Below, piece after piece: positions 1 through 7,065 of a stretch of 28,859 nucleotides of DNA. This DNA comes from an uncultured Bacilli bacterium (lineage in GTDB: Bacteria; Bacillota_I; Bacilli_A; RF39; UBA660), in the NCBI GenBank assembly GCA_910586295.1, contig CAJUGE010000028.1:1-28859 (forward strand), written 5' to 3'. How positions within the stretch are numbered: the stretch's first letter is position 1; each line of letters begins with the position of its first letter. A program made the translations under genes and the position numbers. The notes beneath the pieces were generated by a model, which was given only the letters and a program-made list of their open reading frames with translations, had not been told where the DNA came from and searched no databases.

Positions 1-130
1 CTTGCTTGTCTACGCTTAAATCTAATCTCACGACTTTGACTCCAAGACTAGCTAATGGCTCCTTGCCAAGGATTACCATGTTGGGTTCACACCAACTATA
101 TATTAAACACCGAACTGGCGCACCGTCCAT
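1..130 (-). CDS. partial hypothetical protein, runs off the left edge
   Basis: A reading frame starts at ATG (128-130) and stays open for 43 codons to the window edge, beginning MDGAPVRCLIYSW. No ribosome site precedes the ATG, and a stop lies two codons upstream in frame. The base composition is less AT-rich than its neighbours. I do not recognise the product. It lies downstream of a DUF6870-like remnant inside a decayed integrative element, so it may be another element fragment rather than a working gene. Confidence 0.35.
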   Translation of the reverse strand, partial: MDGAPVRCLIYSWCEPNMVILGKEPLASLGVKVVRLDLSVDKQ

Positions 131-257
131 TTTTTATTAATTCTAATTTTCAAAGATCATTTTCAGTCATTTTTGACTACTTTTCTATATCAATATTTTC
201 ATATTAATACCATTTTCACTTAGTGCTTAGTTTTTCATAAAACTTTTCACACTATCG

Positions 258-534
258 TTATCTATATAAATTCTTTAATACAATAGTCAGACAATCTTCT
301 ACAGTTAATTCTGTGTTTTCTGAGAATCTAATTCTAACTAACTTACCATTCACTTTAAATATATATGGATTTTTAACTTTAGTCAAAAAATCCAATATTC
401 TTTCTTCACTAGACTTTCTTCTATCTATTTTTATAGAAGCTAATTCATCTACATCTTCTAGTTTACATCATCAAGATTTACATTTCTACAACGCTCTAAT
501 TTTTCTCTTAATTCTTCAATATTATATTTAATTA
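258..534 (-). pseudogene. DUF6870-like protein, frameshifted
   Basis: On the minus strand one frame reads NIEELREKLERCRNVN and ends at a stop at 458-460. The next frame continues LEDVDELASIKIDRR, then VKNPYIFKVNGKLVRIRF, then an ELTVEDCL segment, and stops at 258-260. This layout (an ERI-type helix, then KNPYxFKV and a short beta pair) resembles small DUF6870-type proteins that neighbour serine recombinases in Bacillota elements. A GGAG sits at 545-548, but no usable start codon follows it in frame. A one-base frameshift plus loss of the start make it a pseudogene. The family call is from memory of the pattern. Confidence 0.55.
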
Positions 535-604
535 TATAATCACACTCCAACTTAATTATATATTTAAATATAATTGTTGTTAAATGTGCAAATTTAATTT
601 TTTA

Positions 605-1471
605 TTACTCATTAATTGTACTTTCTATTTTTGGTCGCTCATCAACATATTGATAATTAAGTGCATTTTCTTTAGATAATGCAGATTTATTTGTTTCTTT
701 TTCATATAAATCTCTTGTACCTTTTGCAACACCACCACCTCTTTTAGCAACTTTCAAATTTTCTGTTAGTCCTTGTGGGTGTTCTTGTCTTGCAATATCT
801 CGAGTTGCTATTTCTCCTATGTTTGTAAGTGCTACTTCTATATCAGTCATATTATCTCGAAGTGATTCTTTTCTTAATCCTTTATATGATTTATACTCGC
901 TTGCTTTCATTCCAGACCAACCTTTATAGATTTCATTTGTAAGTAAAGCGTATTCCATCGGTTTGGTGATGCCGCCTTCTTTCCAAACATCTGTAAGTTT
1001 AAATCTGTCTACAATTCCCGTTAGTCTAGCCTTGATCCATTCATCAGAGTAACCTTTATTACGATAATAATTGACTGCACGATTTATAGCAATTTCTGGA
1101 TCAAATACTTCATCAATTCTTTCACTACCTAAACTAGCCATCCATAATTTAAATGGCTCAGCTTTAGGCGAAGGAACTGATTCAATTAATCTTAAAATTC
1201 CTTTTGTATCTAATGTATCTGTAGAATAACTTTTTCCATCTTTTCTAGATTTCATTTTCAGTTGTACACATTTTGTGGACAACTCACTTTGTTCTTCTTT
1301 TTTCATTCTTTTCTTTAACATATTCCAATAATTTCTTGGATTGTTACTATCAGTCAAAGCAGATATTACATCTACAACTGAAAAATAATATTCTTCTTTT
1401 TCACTATCCCATATACTTCTAATTTCACTACCTTCAAATAGATTTGATATTGTTTCTAGTTTATTATTCAA
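605..1471 (-). CDS. BRO family (Bro-N) phage antirepressor-like protein
   Basis: This protein of about 288 residues starts with a Bro-N type domain: a YYFSVVDVISALTDS segment, an NPRNYWNMLKKR helix, then LDTKGILRLIESVPS. That domain is found in phage and element antirepressors and DinD-like proteins. The C-terminal part (DNMTDIEVALTNIGEIATRD, then QEHPQGL) matches the DinD-like tail seen in bacterial BRO proteins. An in-frame GTG at 1480 overlaps the AAGAAGG ribosome site, so the TTG at 1469-1471, about eight bases after that site, is the likelier start. It probably binds DNA and modulates a repressor, but the target is unknown. It is the only clearly intact gene in the decayed element. Confidence 0.85.
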   Translation of the reverse strand: MNNKLETISNLFEGSEIRSIWDSEKEEYYFSVVDVISALTDSNNPRNYWNMLKKRMKKEEQSELSTKCVQLKMKSRKDGKSYSTDTLDTKGILRLIESVPSPKAEPFKLWMASLGSERIDEVFDPEIAINRAVNYYRNKGYSDEWIKARLTGIVDRFKLTDVWKEGGITKPMEYALLTNEIYKGWSGMKASEYKSYKGLRKESLRDNMTDIEVALTNIGEIATRDIARQEHPQGLTENLKVAKRGGGVAKGTRDLYEKETNKSALSKENALNYQYVDERPKIESTINE

Positions 1472-1501
1472 ATTTAACACCTTCTTTCTTGTTCTAATTA
1501 A

Positions 1502-1721
1502 TGGGGTTTAAATGTCGTAATCACCTTTATAATTCTCATCATAAATATCATTAAAATCACTATATTTTTATCAATTTTACCACTTTTTTAATAAAAATAT
1601 GCAAAATCTAAAATCAAAGGAATCCTTTATTTATAAAGGTTTGCTAGGGGTTTAAATAAATCGTAATCAACCAGTTTATCGGGGCAAATGCAAAACTTTT
1701 TTGTTCATCATTATTTGACAT
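1502..1721 (-). other. imperfect direct repeat and 25-residue ORF
   Basis: The plus-strand strings GGGGTTTAAATGTCGTAATC (from 1503) and GGGGTTTAAATAAATCGTAA (from 1647) are near copies about 145 bases apart. The right copy lies in a 25-codon minus-strand ORF (1644-1721, beginning MSNNDEQKSFAFAP) that has a GAAGTGAT ribosome-like site. The left copy ends another short open stretch (DENYKGDYDI, then stop). Between them CCTTTAT-TT-ATAAAGG (1624-1639) is a near-perfect palindrome. These look like remnants of duplicated gene ends and I cannot assign a function. Confidence 0.3.
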
Positions 1722-1772
1722 TTATATCACTTCTTTTCTCTATAATTAATCTTAACTCTTTTATTGATTTAT

Positions 1773-1973
1773 TTATATATTTTCCTTTTGCAATTCTATA
1801 AATAAACCCTTTCTTTTTTCCACTCCATTATTAGTGTATATATATTTTATACAACAAGAAGGAGAATGCTCTATACCTAATATTGCAATTACTTCATATC
1901 CTGAATTTATTATCTTTTTAATTTCTTTGAAAACAGTTTCTGTTAAATCATTACAATGATTATTAAATTCCAC
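1773..1973 (-). pseudogene. fragment of CD3072-type TudS-related desulfidase
   Basis: This 66-codon frame starts at GTG and contains NSGYEVIAILGIEHSPSCC, then IKYIYTNNGVEKRKGLFIEL. The pattern GIxxSPSCxxxYTYT followed by KGxFIEEL is that of CD3072/DUF523-like, TudS-related desulfidases. In those proteins the cysteine of the SPSC motif helps hold a catalytic iron-sulfur cluster. The family is usually well over 130 residues, so the N-terminal half with its own cysteines is missing. A stop lies upstream in frame, and no good ribosome site is present. It follows directly on the serine recombinase remnant. Confidence 0.55.
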
Positions 1974-1993
1974 AGTTTAGATAATCCTTTAGG

Positions 1994-2375
1994 TTATCTA
2001 ATTAAATTATTTTTGTATAAACTTTCTGTTTGTGCAAACGTGCTATAAAGTGCTAAAAACATTTCACTATATAAATCAAGAGTATGAATATTTTCTTTTT
2101 CAAAATAAACATCACAATTATGTTCTCTTAATTCTCATACATTTTTTAATTTGTGTTCCACTAATTCCCTCATTAGCATATATTCCTACAAAATCCCAAC
2201 TAGGATTAGATTTAATTTTGTTAGAAGAAAATTCTATTTGTGAATTATAACTTGTTAATCGTTCTTCGTTATCTGTATTTTACTCTTGCATAAGCACAAA
2301 CTCGTTTTTACTATTATTTTCAGTATTGATCTCTTCGGTTATTAGATTAGGTTTAATAATCTCAACCCGTGCCAT
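1994..2375 (-). pseudogene. large serine recombinase, degenerate and internally deleted
   Basis: The start is intact: GTGAGG, then ATG at 2373-2375, giving MARVEIIKPNLITEE. A shift of frame gives RVCAYARV, and a further shift gives NTDNEERLTSYNSQIEFSS and KIKSNPSWDFVGIYANEGIS. After a gap, NCDVYFEKENIHTLDL and a FAQTESLYKNN segment follow, ending at TAA 1994-1996. These are the successive N-terminal motifs of TnpX/SpoIVCA-type serine recombinases. The ARVST motif carrying the catalytic serine is destroyed by the frameshift. About 45 codons between EGISGT and VYFEKEN are missing, as is the entire DNA-binding half, so the protein is dead. Confidence 0.8.
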
Positions 2376-2544
2376 TTTACCTCACTTTCTTTTTTATTAG
2401 ACATAATAAATGTCCTCATACTAATTATAACTTATTTTCAAATTATTCTGTAGCCTTTTAATAAAAGTTCTTAATTTTTTCTTTTAATCCATAATATTGT
2501 TTTTCAGTAATCAATTTTAAATTTAATAACTTACTTAAACAAGA

Positions 2545-2640
2545 GATTTTATTTTTCGCTAAAAAGACGTGACACGTTTTGTCGTCGTAAGACGATGAAA
2601 GTGGCGATAGTCTTTTTTTTATGAAACGATAGCGAAATAA
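2545..2640. repeat. nested palindromic element
   Basis: The outer arms are TTTTATTTTTCGCTA (about 2547-2561) and TAGCGAAATAAAAA (about 2630-2643). Inside them AAAAAGAC pairs with GTCTTTTT. In the core are CGTG-A-CACG and TCGTC-GTAA-GACGA (hairpin with a tetraloop). The core is clearly richer in G and C than its flanks. Two concentric stems with inner hairpins suggest selection for folded DNA or RNA, such as an element end, transfer origin or antisense locus. The role is not known. Confidence 0.55.
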
Positions 2641-2682
2641 AAAGGCAACTATATTACATTGTGAAACTTTGTAATATGTTGC
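2636..2682 (-). terminator. intrinsic terminator after the 2770-4599 operon
   Basis: On the minus strand GCAACATATTACA pairs with TGTAATATAGTTGC (13 pairs with one bulged base, 11-base loop) and is followed by CCTTTTTATTT. It lies 88 bases after the stop of the last gene of the exported-protein operon. Confidence 0.6.
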
Positions 2683-2719
2683 TTATGGGTTTTCAAAAGG
2701 GTTTTATTCCTTTGTCCAC

Positions 2720-2742
2720 CTAAGTTGGCTTTGCCGACTTAG
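2720..2742. other. GC-rich hairpin
   Basis: On the plus strand CTAAGTTGGC-TTT-GCCGACTTAG forms a ten-pair stem with one G-U pair and a TTT loop. No T run follows on either strand, so it is not a standard terminator. It marks the right margin of the structured region next to the gene at 2770-3192. Confidence 0.5.
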
Positions 2743-2769
2743 TAGTAGGTTGCTATAATGAAATTATAG

Positions 2770-3192
2770 TTATAAATTATATTTTAATTTAAGCACTAAT
2801 ACTTTTTGTTTTTCATTTATTCTATCTGCTAAAATTTGTAAATCAATAAGAGCATATTCTTCTCGAATGCAATCCTCTAATCCTAAATCCATTAAAATAT
2901 TTTTAAAAGAAGAAACACATTCTAATTCACCATCAGTTTTTAAGACAGCATAATGAGTTTTTAAAATATTATCTATTAAAATAAATTTACGTTCAAAAGA
3001 AATTGAAGCAAATCCAGTATGATCACAAATTTCATAATATGCTACATCTAGATTTTCTGTTTCCATATTAGCAGGTCGTTCATGTGGAATTAAAACATAG
3101 TACCTTTTTTCACTCTGGGCTAAAACCGAATCTTCGCTTTCCTTATTAGTATCTACAACTACAATATCGTTTATATTTATTTTTTTATACAT
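2770..3192 (-). CDS. hypothetical protein, 140 residues
   Basis: I do not recognise this soluble, acidic protein. It has no signal peptide or membrane segment. It begins MYKKININDIVVVDT and contains YYVLIPHERPAN, an ICDHTGFASISFERKF stretch and a lysine-rich C-terminus. It starts nine bases after the stop of the exported-protein gene and has only a weak ribosome site, so translation probably depends on coupling to that gene. The shared transcript and terminator suggest a linked role, perhaps as an intracellular partner of the exported protein, but nothing in the sequence shows that directly. Confidence 0.6.
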   Translation of the reverse strand: MYKKININDIVVVDTNKESEDSVLAQSEKRYYVLIPHERPANMETENLDVAYYEICDHTGFASISFERKFILIDNILKTHYAVLKTDGELECVSSFKNILMDLGLEDCIREEYALIDLQILADRINEKQKVLVLKLKYNL

Positions 3193-3201
3193 TTCTGTTG
3201 T

Positions 3202-4599
3202 TTAACTAAGTGGTACTCCTAAATCGAGTTCTTTACTTCTAAGTTTCGTTAACAACATCGATAATTCTTCTTCCGAATAAGTATCTTTAGAATACATAGA
3301 TAACCCATTCATTTCTAAACATTTTTCGAGAGAAATCATCATTCCTTCATAAGAACCCACTGGAGTAATTTTTAAAGAACTGTTTTTAACTATACAAAGG
3401 CTAGTTCCATCATAATTACCACTAATGGCTACAAATTCATTATCCCCCAGTGTTTCATATCTATAAACTCCACCGATTGATTGCTCTTCACGACTTACAA
3501 TATAGTATTTTTCAAATACATCATCACCCTCAAGATTTATAGTAGAAATTAATTTTAGATTATCTGCAAAATAATATAAACTTTGAGAATTATTAAATCT
3601 TTTTCTAATTTCTTCTACAGTTATAGAACCAACCATTTTTTTACTATCTATTACTTTAAATTGTGATAAATTAATATAACTAGAAGATTCAATATCATAT
3701 ATATAATTAAAACCATTATCCTTTTGATTGATACTCGCTCTATATCCAATGATTGTCCTAGTAGTATCACCATCTTCTATTGTAATTTGCCACATATCTT
3801 TTAAATATGTAGAGGTATTACCATTGAATCCCACTGTATAGGCATCAGTTATTATCCCACCTAAAGATGAATACCTAAGAGGAATAAAATTATAATCTTC
3901 TCTTGAATAACTTGTAAAACTAGAATGAAGATATTTTTCTACTATACTTGAAGTAAGTAAAGAATCGACTAAAAGATTATCAATTTGTTCTTTTGTTAAT
4001 TTTCCTTCTTTAAACAATGATGTAGCACTAATAATATTTTCTTTACAAAGATTTTTACCTAAACCATATTCACCATTAAAATAATTAATATCTTTACAAT
4101 CATCATCAACAGAAACCTTATATTCGACTGTTTTATCTCCACCTGGTGGAATTAATGTATCTATATCTTTTGCAGCCCAAGCATACCAATTAATATCCAG
4201 TGTTTGACCTAAGAATTCTCCAGTATCAATCGAATAAAATTTACTAATTATATTGGTTTCATTTACATCTACTAGTTTTGTCGCTAAATATATTTTGCCA
4301 TCAATCCTAACAAAAAATAATGAACTTGTATTTAATCCATCTTCATATGAAATACCTGTATACTCATTTACAACATACTCACTACTTGGATCATGTGCTT
4401 CTTTATACTCTTGACCTTTATATACATAGGTCCCACCTGTATAATAAGTATAATCTTCATAGACATTGTCAGCATCTTCGCTAACAATTGATGCAGTTTT
4501 AGGAATTGAGACCTCTTTTTTACTCCATCCTGAAGTTGTAGCAATAATTGAGGTTGCTGCTAAACCCAATGTCATTCCTCTTATAGTTTTCTTTTTCAT
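3202..4599 (-). CDS. exported hypothetical protein with degenerate lipobox
   Basis: This 465-residue protein starts at the ATG at 4597-4599, which is preceded by AAGGAGGATAAA; an upstream in-frame GTG at 4659 lacks this site. The N-terminus is a signal peptide: MKKKTIRG, a hydrophobic stretch to about residue 20, then ATTSGWSKK. In lipoproteins the residue after TSG would be cysteine, but here it is tryptophan (TGG, residue 25), so lipid anchoring looks lost. The rest is a long polar, beta-rich extracellular region with many Tyr, Ser and Asp residues (YEDYTYYTGGTYVYKGQEY). No enzyme motif is recognised. It is the first gene of a two-gene operon with its own promoter. Confidence 0.7.
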   Translation of the reverse strand: MKKKTIRGMTLGLAATSIIATTSGWSKKEVSIPKTASIVSEDADNVYEDYTYYTGGTYVYKGQEYKEAHDPSSEYVVNEYTGISYEDGLNTSSLFFVRIDGKIYLATKLVDVNETNIISKFYSIDTGEFLGQTLDINWYAWAAKDIDTLIPPGGDKTVEYKVSVDDDCKDINYFNGEYGLGKNLCKENIISATSLFKEGKLTKEQIDNLLVDSLLTSSIVEKYLHSSFTSYSREDYNFIPLRYSSLGGIITDAYTVGFNGNTSTYLKDMWQITIEDGDTTRTIIGYRASINQKDNGFNYIYDIESSSYINLSQFKVIDSKKMVGSITVEEIRKRFNNSQSLYYFADNLKLISTINLEGDDVFEKYYIVSREEQSIGGVYRYETLGDNEFVAISGNYDGTSLCIVKNSSLKITPVGSYEGMMISLEKCLEMNGLSMYSKDTYSEEELSMLLTKLRSKELDLGVPLS

Positions 4600-4629
4600 T
4601 TTATCCTCCTTCAAATTGTTACATACTAA

Positions 4630-4659
4630 ATCATAAAACAGTCGAAAATCAACTACCAA
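4630..4659 (-). promoter_or_regulatory. promoter of the exported-protein operon
   Basis: Minus strand: -35 TTGGTA (4654-4659), an 18-base spacer, and -10 TATGAT (4630-4635), about 30 bases before the ATG at 4599. Confidence 0.5.
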
Positions 4660-4800
4660 AACATCTAAACTAAAATAAAATCCAAAATGCCCATATTTTT
4701 TATAATGGACAGTTAGTATCTTACAACGTGATAAGATGAATATGTTACTTTTGAGGATAAGTCAATGCTGAGGAGCAGCCTGAGCACATAAGTAATGTTA

Positions 4801-5209
4801 TAAGGAAAAGGAAGTACATATTGGCATTGGTAGTGTGCACCACAAAATTGTATGCCCAATTAAAACTGTATCATAACTATCTCAATTATCTACTTTGGTA
4901 TTTTTTAATTTTATATCTCTTAAAGATTCATGATTATGTTCTTTTGTTACTCTTGAATTGTTATCAGTCCAATCCAAATCTGCTGAAGTATAAGCATCTA
5001 CTAGTTCGATTTCAAAAAGATCAGCATTCAGGTTTTTAGCAATTTGTTCTGCAACTTTTTTTAGTTGAACCAGATGCTAAATAATAAACTACAAGTGTTT
5101 TTACATTATATGGAGTAGTAGTATTATTTGATTCATCATCTTGTCTATCATTATCAGTAGGTTCATTTACAACAGAATTTTACAATACTAATAAGAAAAA
5201 GTTTGTCAT
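4801..5209 (-). pseudogene. flavodoxin-like lipoprotein remnant
   Basis: Minus-strand translation gives MTNFFLLVL, an in-frame TAA, then NSVVNEPTDNDRQDDESNN and VKTLVVYYLASGSTKK. A one-base shift leads to KVAEQIAKNLNADLFEIEL, VDAYTSADLDWTDNN and NTKVDN, a TGA, then DSYDTVLIGHTILWCTLP. The SASGSTKKVAEQIA phosphate-binding loop and the YDTVxIGxPIWW segment are those of flavodoxin-fold FMN proteins of the flavodoxin_4 type. Two in-frame stops, a frameshift in an A run and loss of the C-terminal third show that it is dead. The acidic linker after the N-terminus suggests that the ancestor was exported. Confidence 0.75.
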
Positions 5210-5229
5210 TGATTAGGATTTTAGACAGC

Positions 5230-5258
5230 AAAAAAGACCAAGTATGCTTAAACTTGAT
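5230..5258 (-). terminator. terminator after the 5283-5927 membrane protein gene
   Basis: On the minus strand ATCAAGT pairs with ACTTGGT (one G-U pair, loop TTAAGCAT) and is followed by CTTTTTTG. It begins about 25 bases after the stop codon. Confidence 0.65.
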
Positions 5259-5282
5259 TTTACTTATAACCTGTAATTTGTA

Positions 5283-5927
5283 TTATATATATAGTCTTAA
5301 ACTGTATATTATTACTAATATTACTGCAAATAATAAACTATAAATACTATTTTTAGGTTTCGTATATAAAACTGTCATTGTTCCTAAAAATAATAATGTC
5401 TCTATGACACTTTTAAAATAAAAATACCAAAGCCCAATACTAAAAGATTCTATCAACATTACTGCTAATATTCCACTAGAAATCATAATTGAAATTTTAT
5501 TATTTCCCTTTGCATACCAACAAATAAATGCAAGTATTGGAGTTATAGCAGTTATTCCATACCAAATCATCATATAACTTTTAGGATTAAAACCACTAAA
5601 CATAATTGTATATAAGTGATAGCTTACTGTCATACCCACAAAAAATAAAAATACGTTTAAACTTGCTCTTAATGGTGTTTTACTAAATACAGAAATAGTA
5701 ATTGCTAAAAACATCCATATTCCAACATAAGAAAAAACATTTCTTATATCTACTATTCCTAATATGTGTTGCCACCATATTGCATCATTAATACTTAAAT
5801 TATCTAACCATTTGGAAAACACACCTAAAATTATTCCTAATAATAATATCAATAAACTATGTATTATCTTTTTAGATACTTTTATATCTTTATTAGGTTT
5901 TCTAATACTATCAAGCCACTCTTTCAT
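5283..5927 (-). CDS. polytopic membrane protein of unknown function
   Basis: This 214-residue protein starts at the ATG at 5925-5927, seven bases after AAGGAGG; the longer frame begins at a GTG that overlaps that site and is unlikely. After a short basic N-terminus (MKEWLDSIRKPNKD) there are about seven hydrophobic segments, the first being IIHSLLILLLGIILGVF. No catalytic motif is evident. It follows a DUF4825-type gene by about 30 bases on the same transcript, so the two may have worked together at the membrane before the first was broken. I cannot assign a family. Confidence 0.65.
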   Translation of the reverse strand: MKEWLDSIRKPNKDIKVSKKIIHSLLILLLGIILGVFSKWLDNLSINDAIWWQHILGIVDIRNVFSYVGIWMFLAITISVFSKTPLRASLNVFLFFVGMTVSYHLYTIMFSGFNPKSYMMIWYGITAITPILAFICWYAKGNNKISIMISSGILAVMLIESFSIGLWYFYFKSVIETLLFLGTMTVLYTKPKNSIYSLLFAVILVIIYSLRLYI

Positions 5928-5959
5928 TGCGAACCTCCTTTTCACAATTGTAATTTATA

Positions 5960-6499
5960 TTATTGATAATAGCCAATATTTATTAATAATGAATGTAGTT
6001 TTTCAGATAATTTACCATAATTTTTTATATTATCAATGTCAATATTACTTACTGTTACTATTCCTTTTTCAACATCATTAATTTTCCAGTGTATTTCATC
6101 AGCATTATTAATTAATGCTAATAATATTTTTGAATACATATTCATTTTTTCATTGACTTTTTCTTCATCTAACCTAATATCATTAAATTTTATTATTAAA
6201 GTATAATGTTCTTTATCTGTTTGTTGTTATATCGTATAATTTCCTAATTCATATATTTCAAGTCTTTCAAGCAATTTACTTACATTATTATTGTTGCCAA
6301 TATATTGAGTTTTACTATTATATAAATCAAAACTGTTATTTGTTATATCTACTGAAATATTACCCAAATTTTCTATTTTTCCATCAAAGGTTTCTCTATT
6401 AGTAACATTTTTATAAATAGTATAGTAAATTACTCCTCCAATAGTTACCAATAAAATTAAAATCACAACTCCTATTACTATTTTTTTCTTATTATCCAT
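5960..6499 (-). pseudogene. DUF4825-type membrane-anchored protein, nonsense mutation
   Basis: The first part (90 codons) has a lysine-rich start and one membrane helix (VIGVVILILLVTIGGVIYY), then LYNSKTQYIGNNNNVSKLL and ELGNYTI, ending at TAA 6227-6229. The same frame continues without interruption as QQTDKEHYTLIIKFNDI, EKVNEKMNMYSKILLALINN and ADEIHWKI to a TAA at 5960-5962. The KTxYIGxxxxVxxLLxxL and LQTxxExYxLxI pattern is that of DUF4825 lipoproteins, with the stop between these conserved strands. One substitution explains the break. The first in-frame ATG after the stop lies 26 codons on, so efficient restart is unlikely. The original length would be about 179 residues. Confidence 0.7.
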
Positions 6500-6554
6500 A
6501 AAACAACATCTCCTTTACAAATTACTAGTTATCGTTTACTTTTTGTATGTGAAA

Positions 6555-6560
6555 ATTATA
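6555..6560 (-). promoter_or_regulatory. extended -10 promoter of the DUF4825 operon
   Basis: Minus strand TGATATAAT, a TG-extended -10 box, lies about 55 bases before the ATG at 6499, which itself follows AAAGGAGATG. No good -35 box is visible. Confidence 0.45.
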
Positions 6561-6619
6561 TCATAATTATTCAAAATTTTAAAGTCCTCCACCATTATTT
6601 ATGTACTTATGTGATTAAC

Positions 6620-7055
6620 CTGAACTGTAAAAGTAAATTCCACCCTAAAATTATATAAACTGGAATTTAACTCTACAAAACATTACTATGGAATTTACTC
6701 CTTCAAATATTTATAATATATCACTTGTAATGATGTTTATTAGTTTGAAAGGAGTTTTATTTATTATAAAAAATAAACATATGTCATATGATGATAGATT
6801 AGAAATATAAAAAGGTTTAAAAGAAAAATTATCTTTTAAACAAATTGGTGAAAATATTTATAAAGATTGTACTACTATTTCTAAAGAAATTAGAAATCAT
6901 TTTATAGTTAAAAATATTGATGGTCAAGGTAGACCATTTAACGATTGTATTCATAGAAAAAATTGCGAATTTAGAGAAAAAGGTAAACTTTGTAATATTC
7001 ACACTTGTTCTCATTATCTAAAAGAAGAATGTCAAGTACAAATCGCCAAATAAAT
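6620..7055 (+). mobile_element. truncated IS30-family insertion sequence
   Basis: The left end before the transposase contains GTAAATTCCAC (from about 6630), then GGAATTTAAC and TGGAATTTACTCC, mutually inverted copies of one motif, as in IS30-group ends. The transposase remnant follows. The element stops near 7055, twelve bases before the end of the histidine kinase gene, so the catalytic DDE region and the right inverted repeat are gone. Confidence 0.6.
6766..7053 (+). pseudogene. IS30-family transposase, N-terminal fragment
   Basis: The plus-strand frame reads IKNKHMSYDDRLEI, an in-frame TAA, then KGLKEKLSFKQIGENIYKDC, TTISKEIRNHFI, CIHRKNCEFREKGKLC and SHYLKEECQ, ending at TAA 7051-7053. 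This is the helix-turn-helix start (LTYDDRxxIExxLxxGxSFxxIA, then DxTTISKEI) and the cysteine-bearing spacer of IS30 transposases. AAAGGAG at 6749 is followed by ATT ATA where an ATG would be expected, so the start codon also looks mutated. The fragment covers roughly the first quarter of a normal transposase. Confidence 0.75.
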
Positions 7056-7065
7056 GTTGGTATTA

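Larger units (their letters stand above)
2458..2682 (-). pseudogene. open frame ending in a SHOCT-like segment
   Basis: A frame without any ATG stays open from 2682 to a TAA at 2458-2460. Its end reads LLNLKLITEKQYYGLKEKI, the short helical pair LLxxGLITExEYxxIKxKI typical of SHOCT-like tails. A small gene of this kind commonly sits just before the recombinase in related elements, and here it ends 83 bases before the recombinase start. The upstream part crosses the palindromic region and probably is not coding. I treat the last 30 codons as a remnant. Confidence 0.4.
1..2760. mobile_element. decayed integrative element remnant
   Basis: This stretch groups several pieces typical of Bacillota integrative and conjugative elements: a DUF6870-like pseudogene, a BRO-family antirepressor, a large serine recombinase pseudogene, a SHOCT-like C-terminal fragment directly upstream of the recombinase, and a compact palindromic DNA region. 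Most coding parts are frameshifted or deleted. No transfer or replication genes are visible; they may lie left of the window or be lost. The right boundary is inferred from the last palindrome before ordinary genes; no attachment repeats were identified. Confidence 0.55.

Noticed and set aside
4750..4812. GAGGATAAGTCAATGCT recalls the GAGGAAAGTCCATGCT of RNase P RNA
   Set aside because: The other invariant RNase P segments, such as ACAGAA, are absent and the expected pairing partners are missing, so it is chance similarity or a tiny fragment.
4821..5039. Plus-strand ORF of 72 codons
   Set aside because: It is the complement of the flavodoxin pseudogene, with no ribosome site and an unnatural composition.
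5960..6145. Independent 61-residue gene
   Set aside because: It is the same frame as the DUF4825-type gene after one nonsense codon and has no ribosome site.
6829..7014. Minus-strand ORF of 61 codons
   Set aside because: It is the complement of the IS30 transposase remnant, which has clear family motifs on the plus strand.
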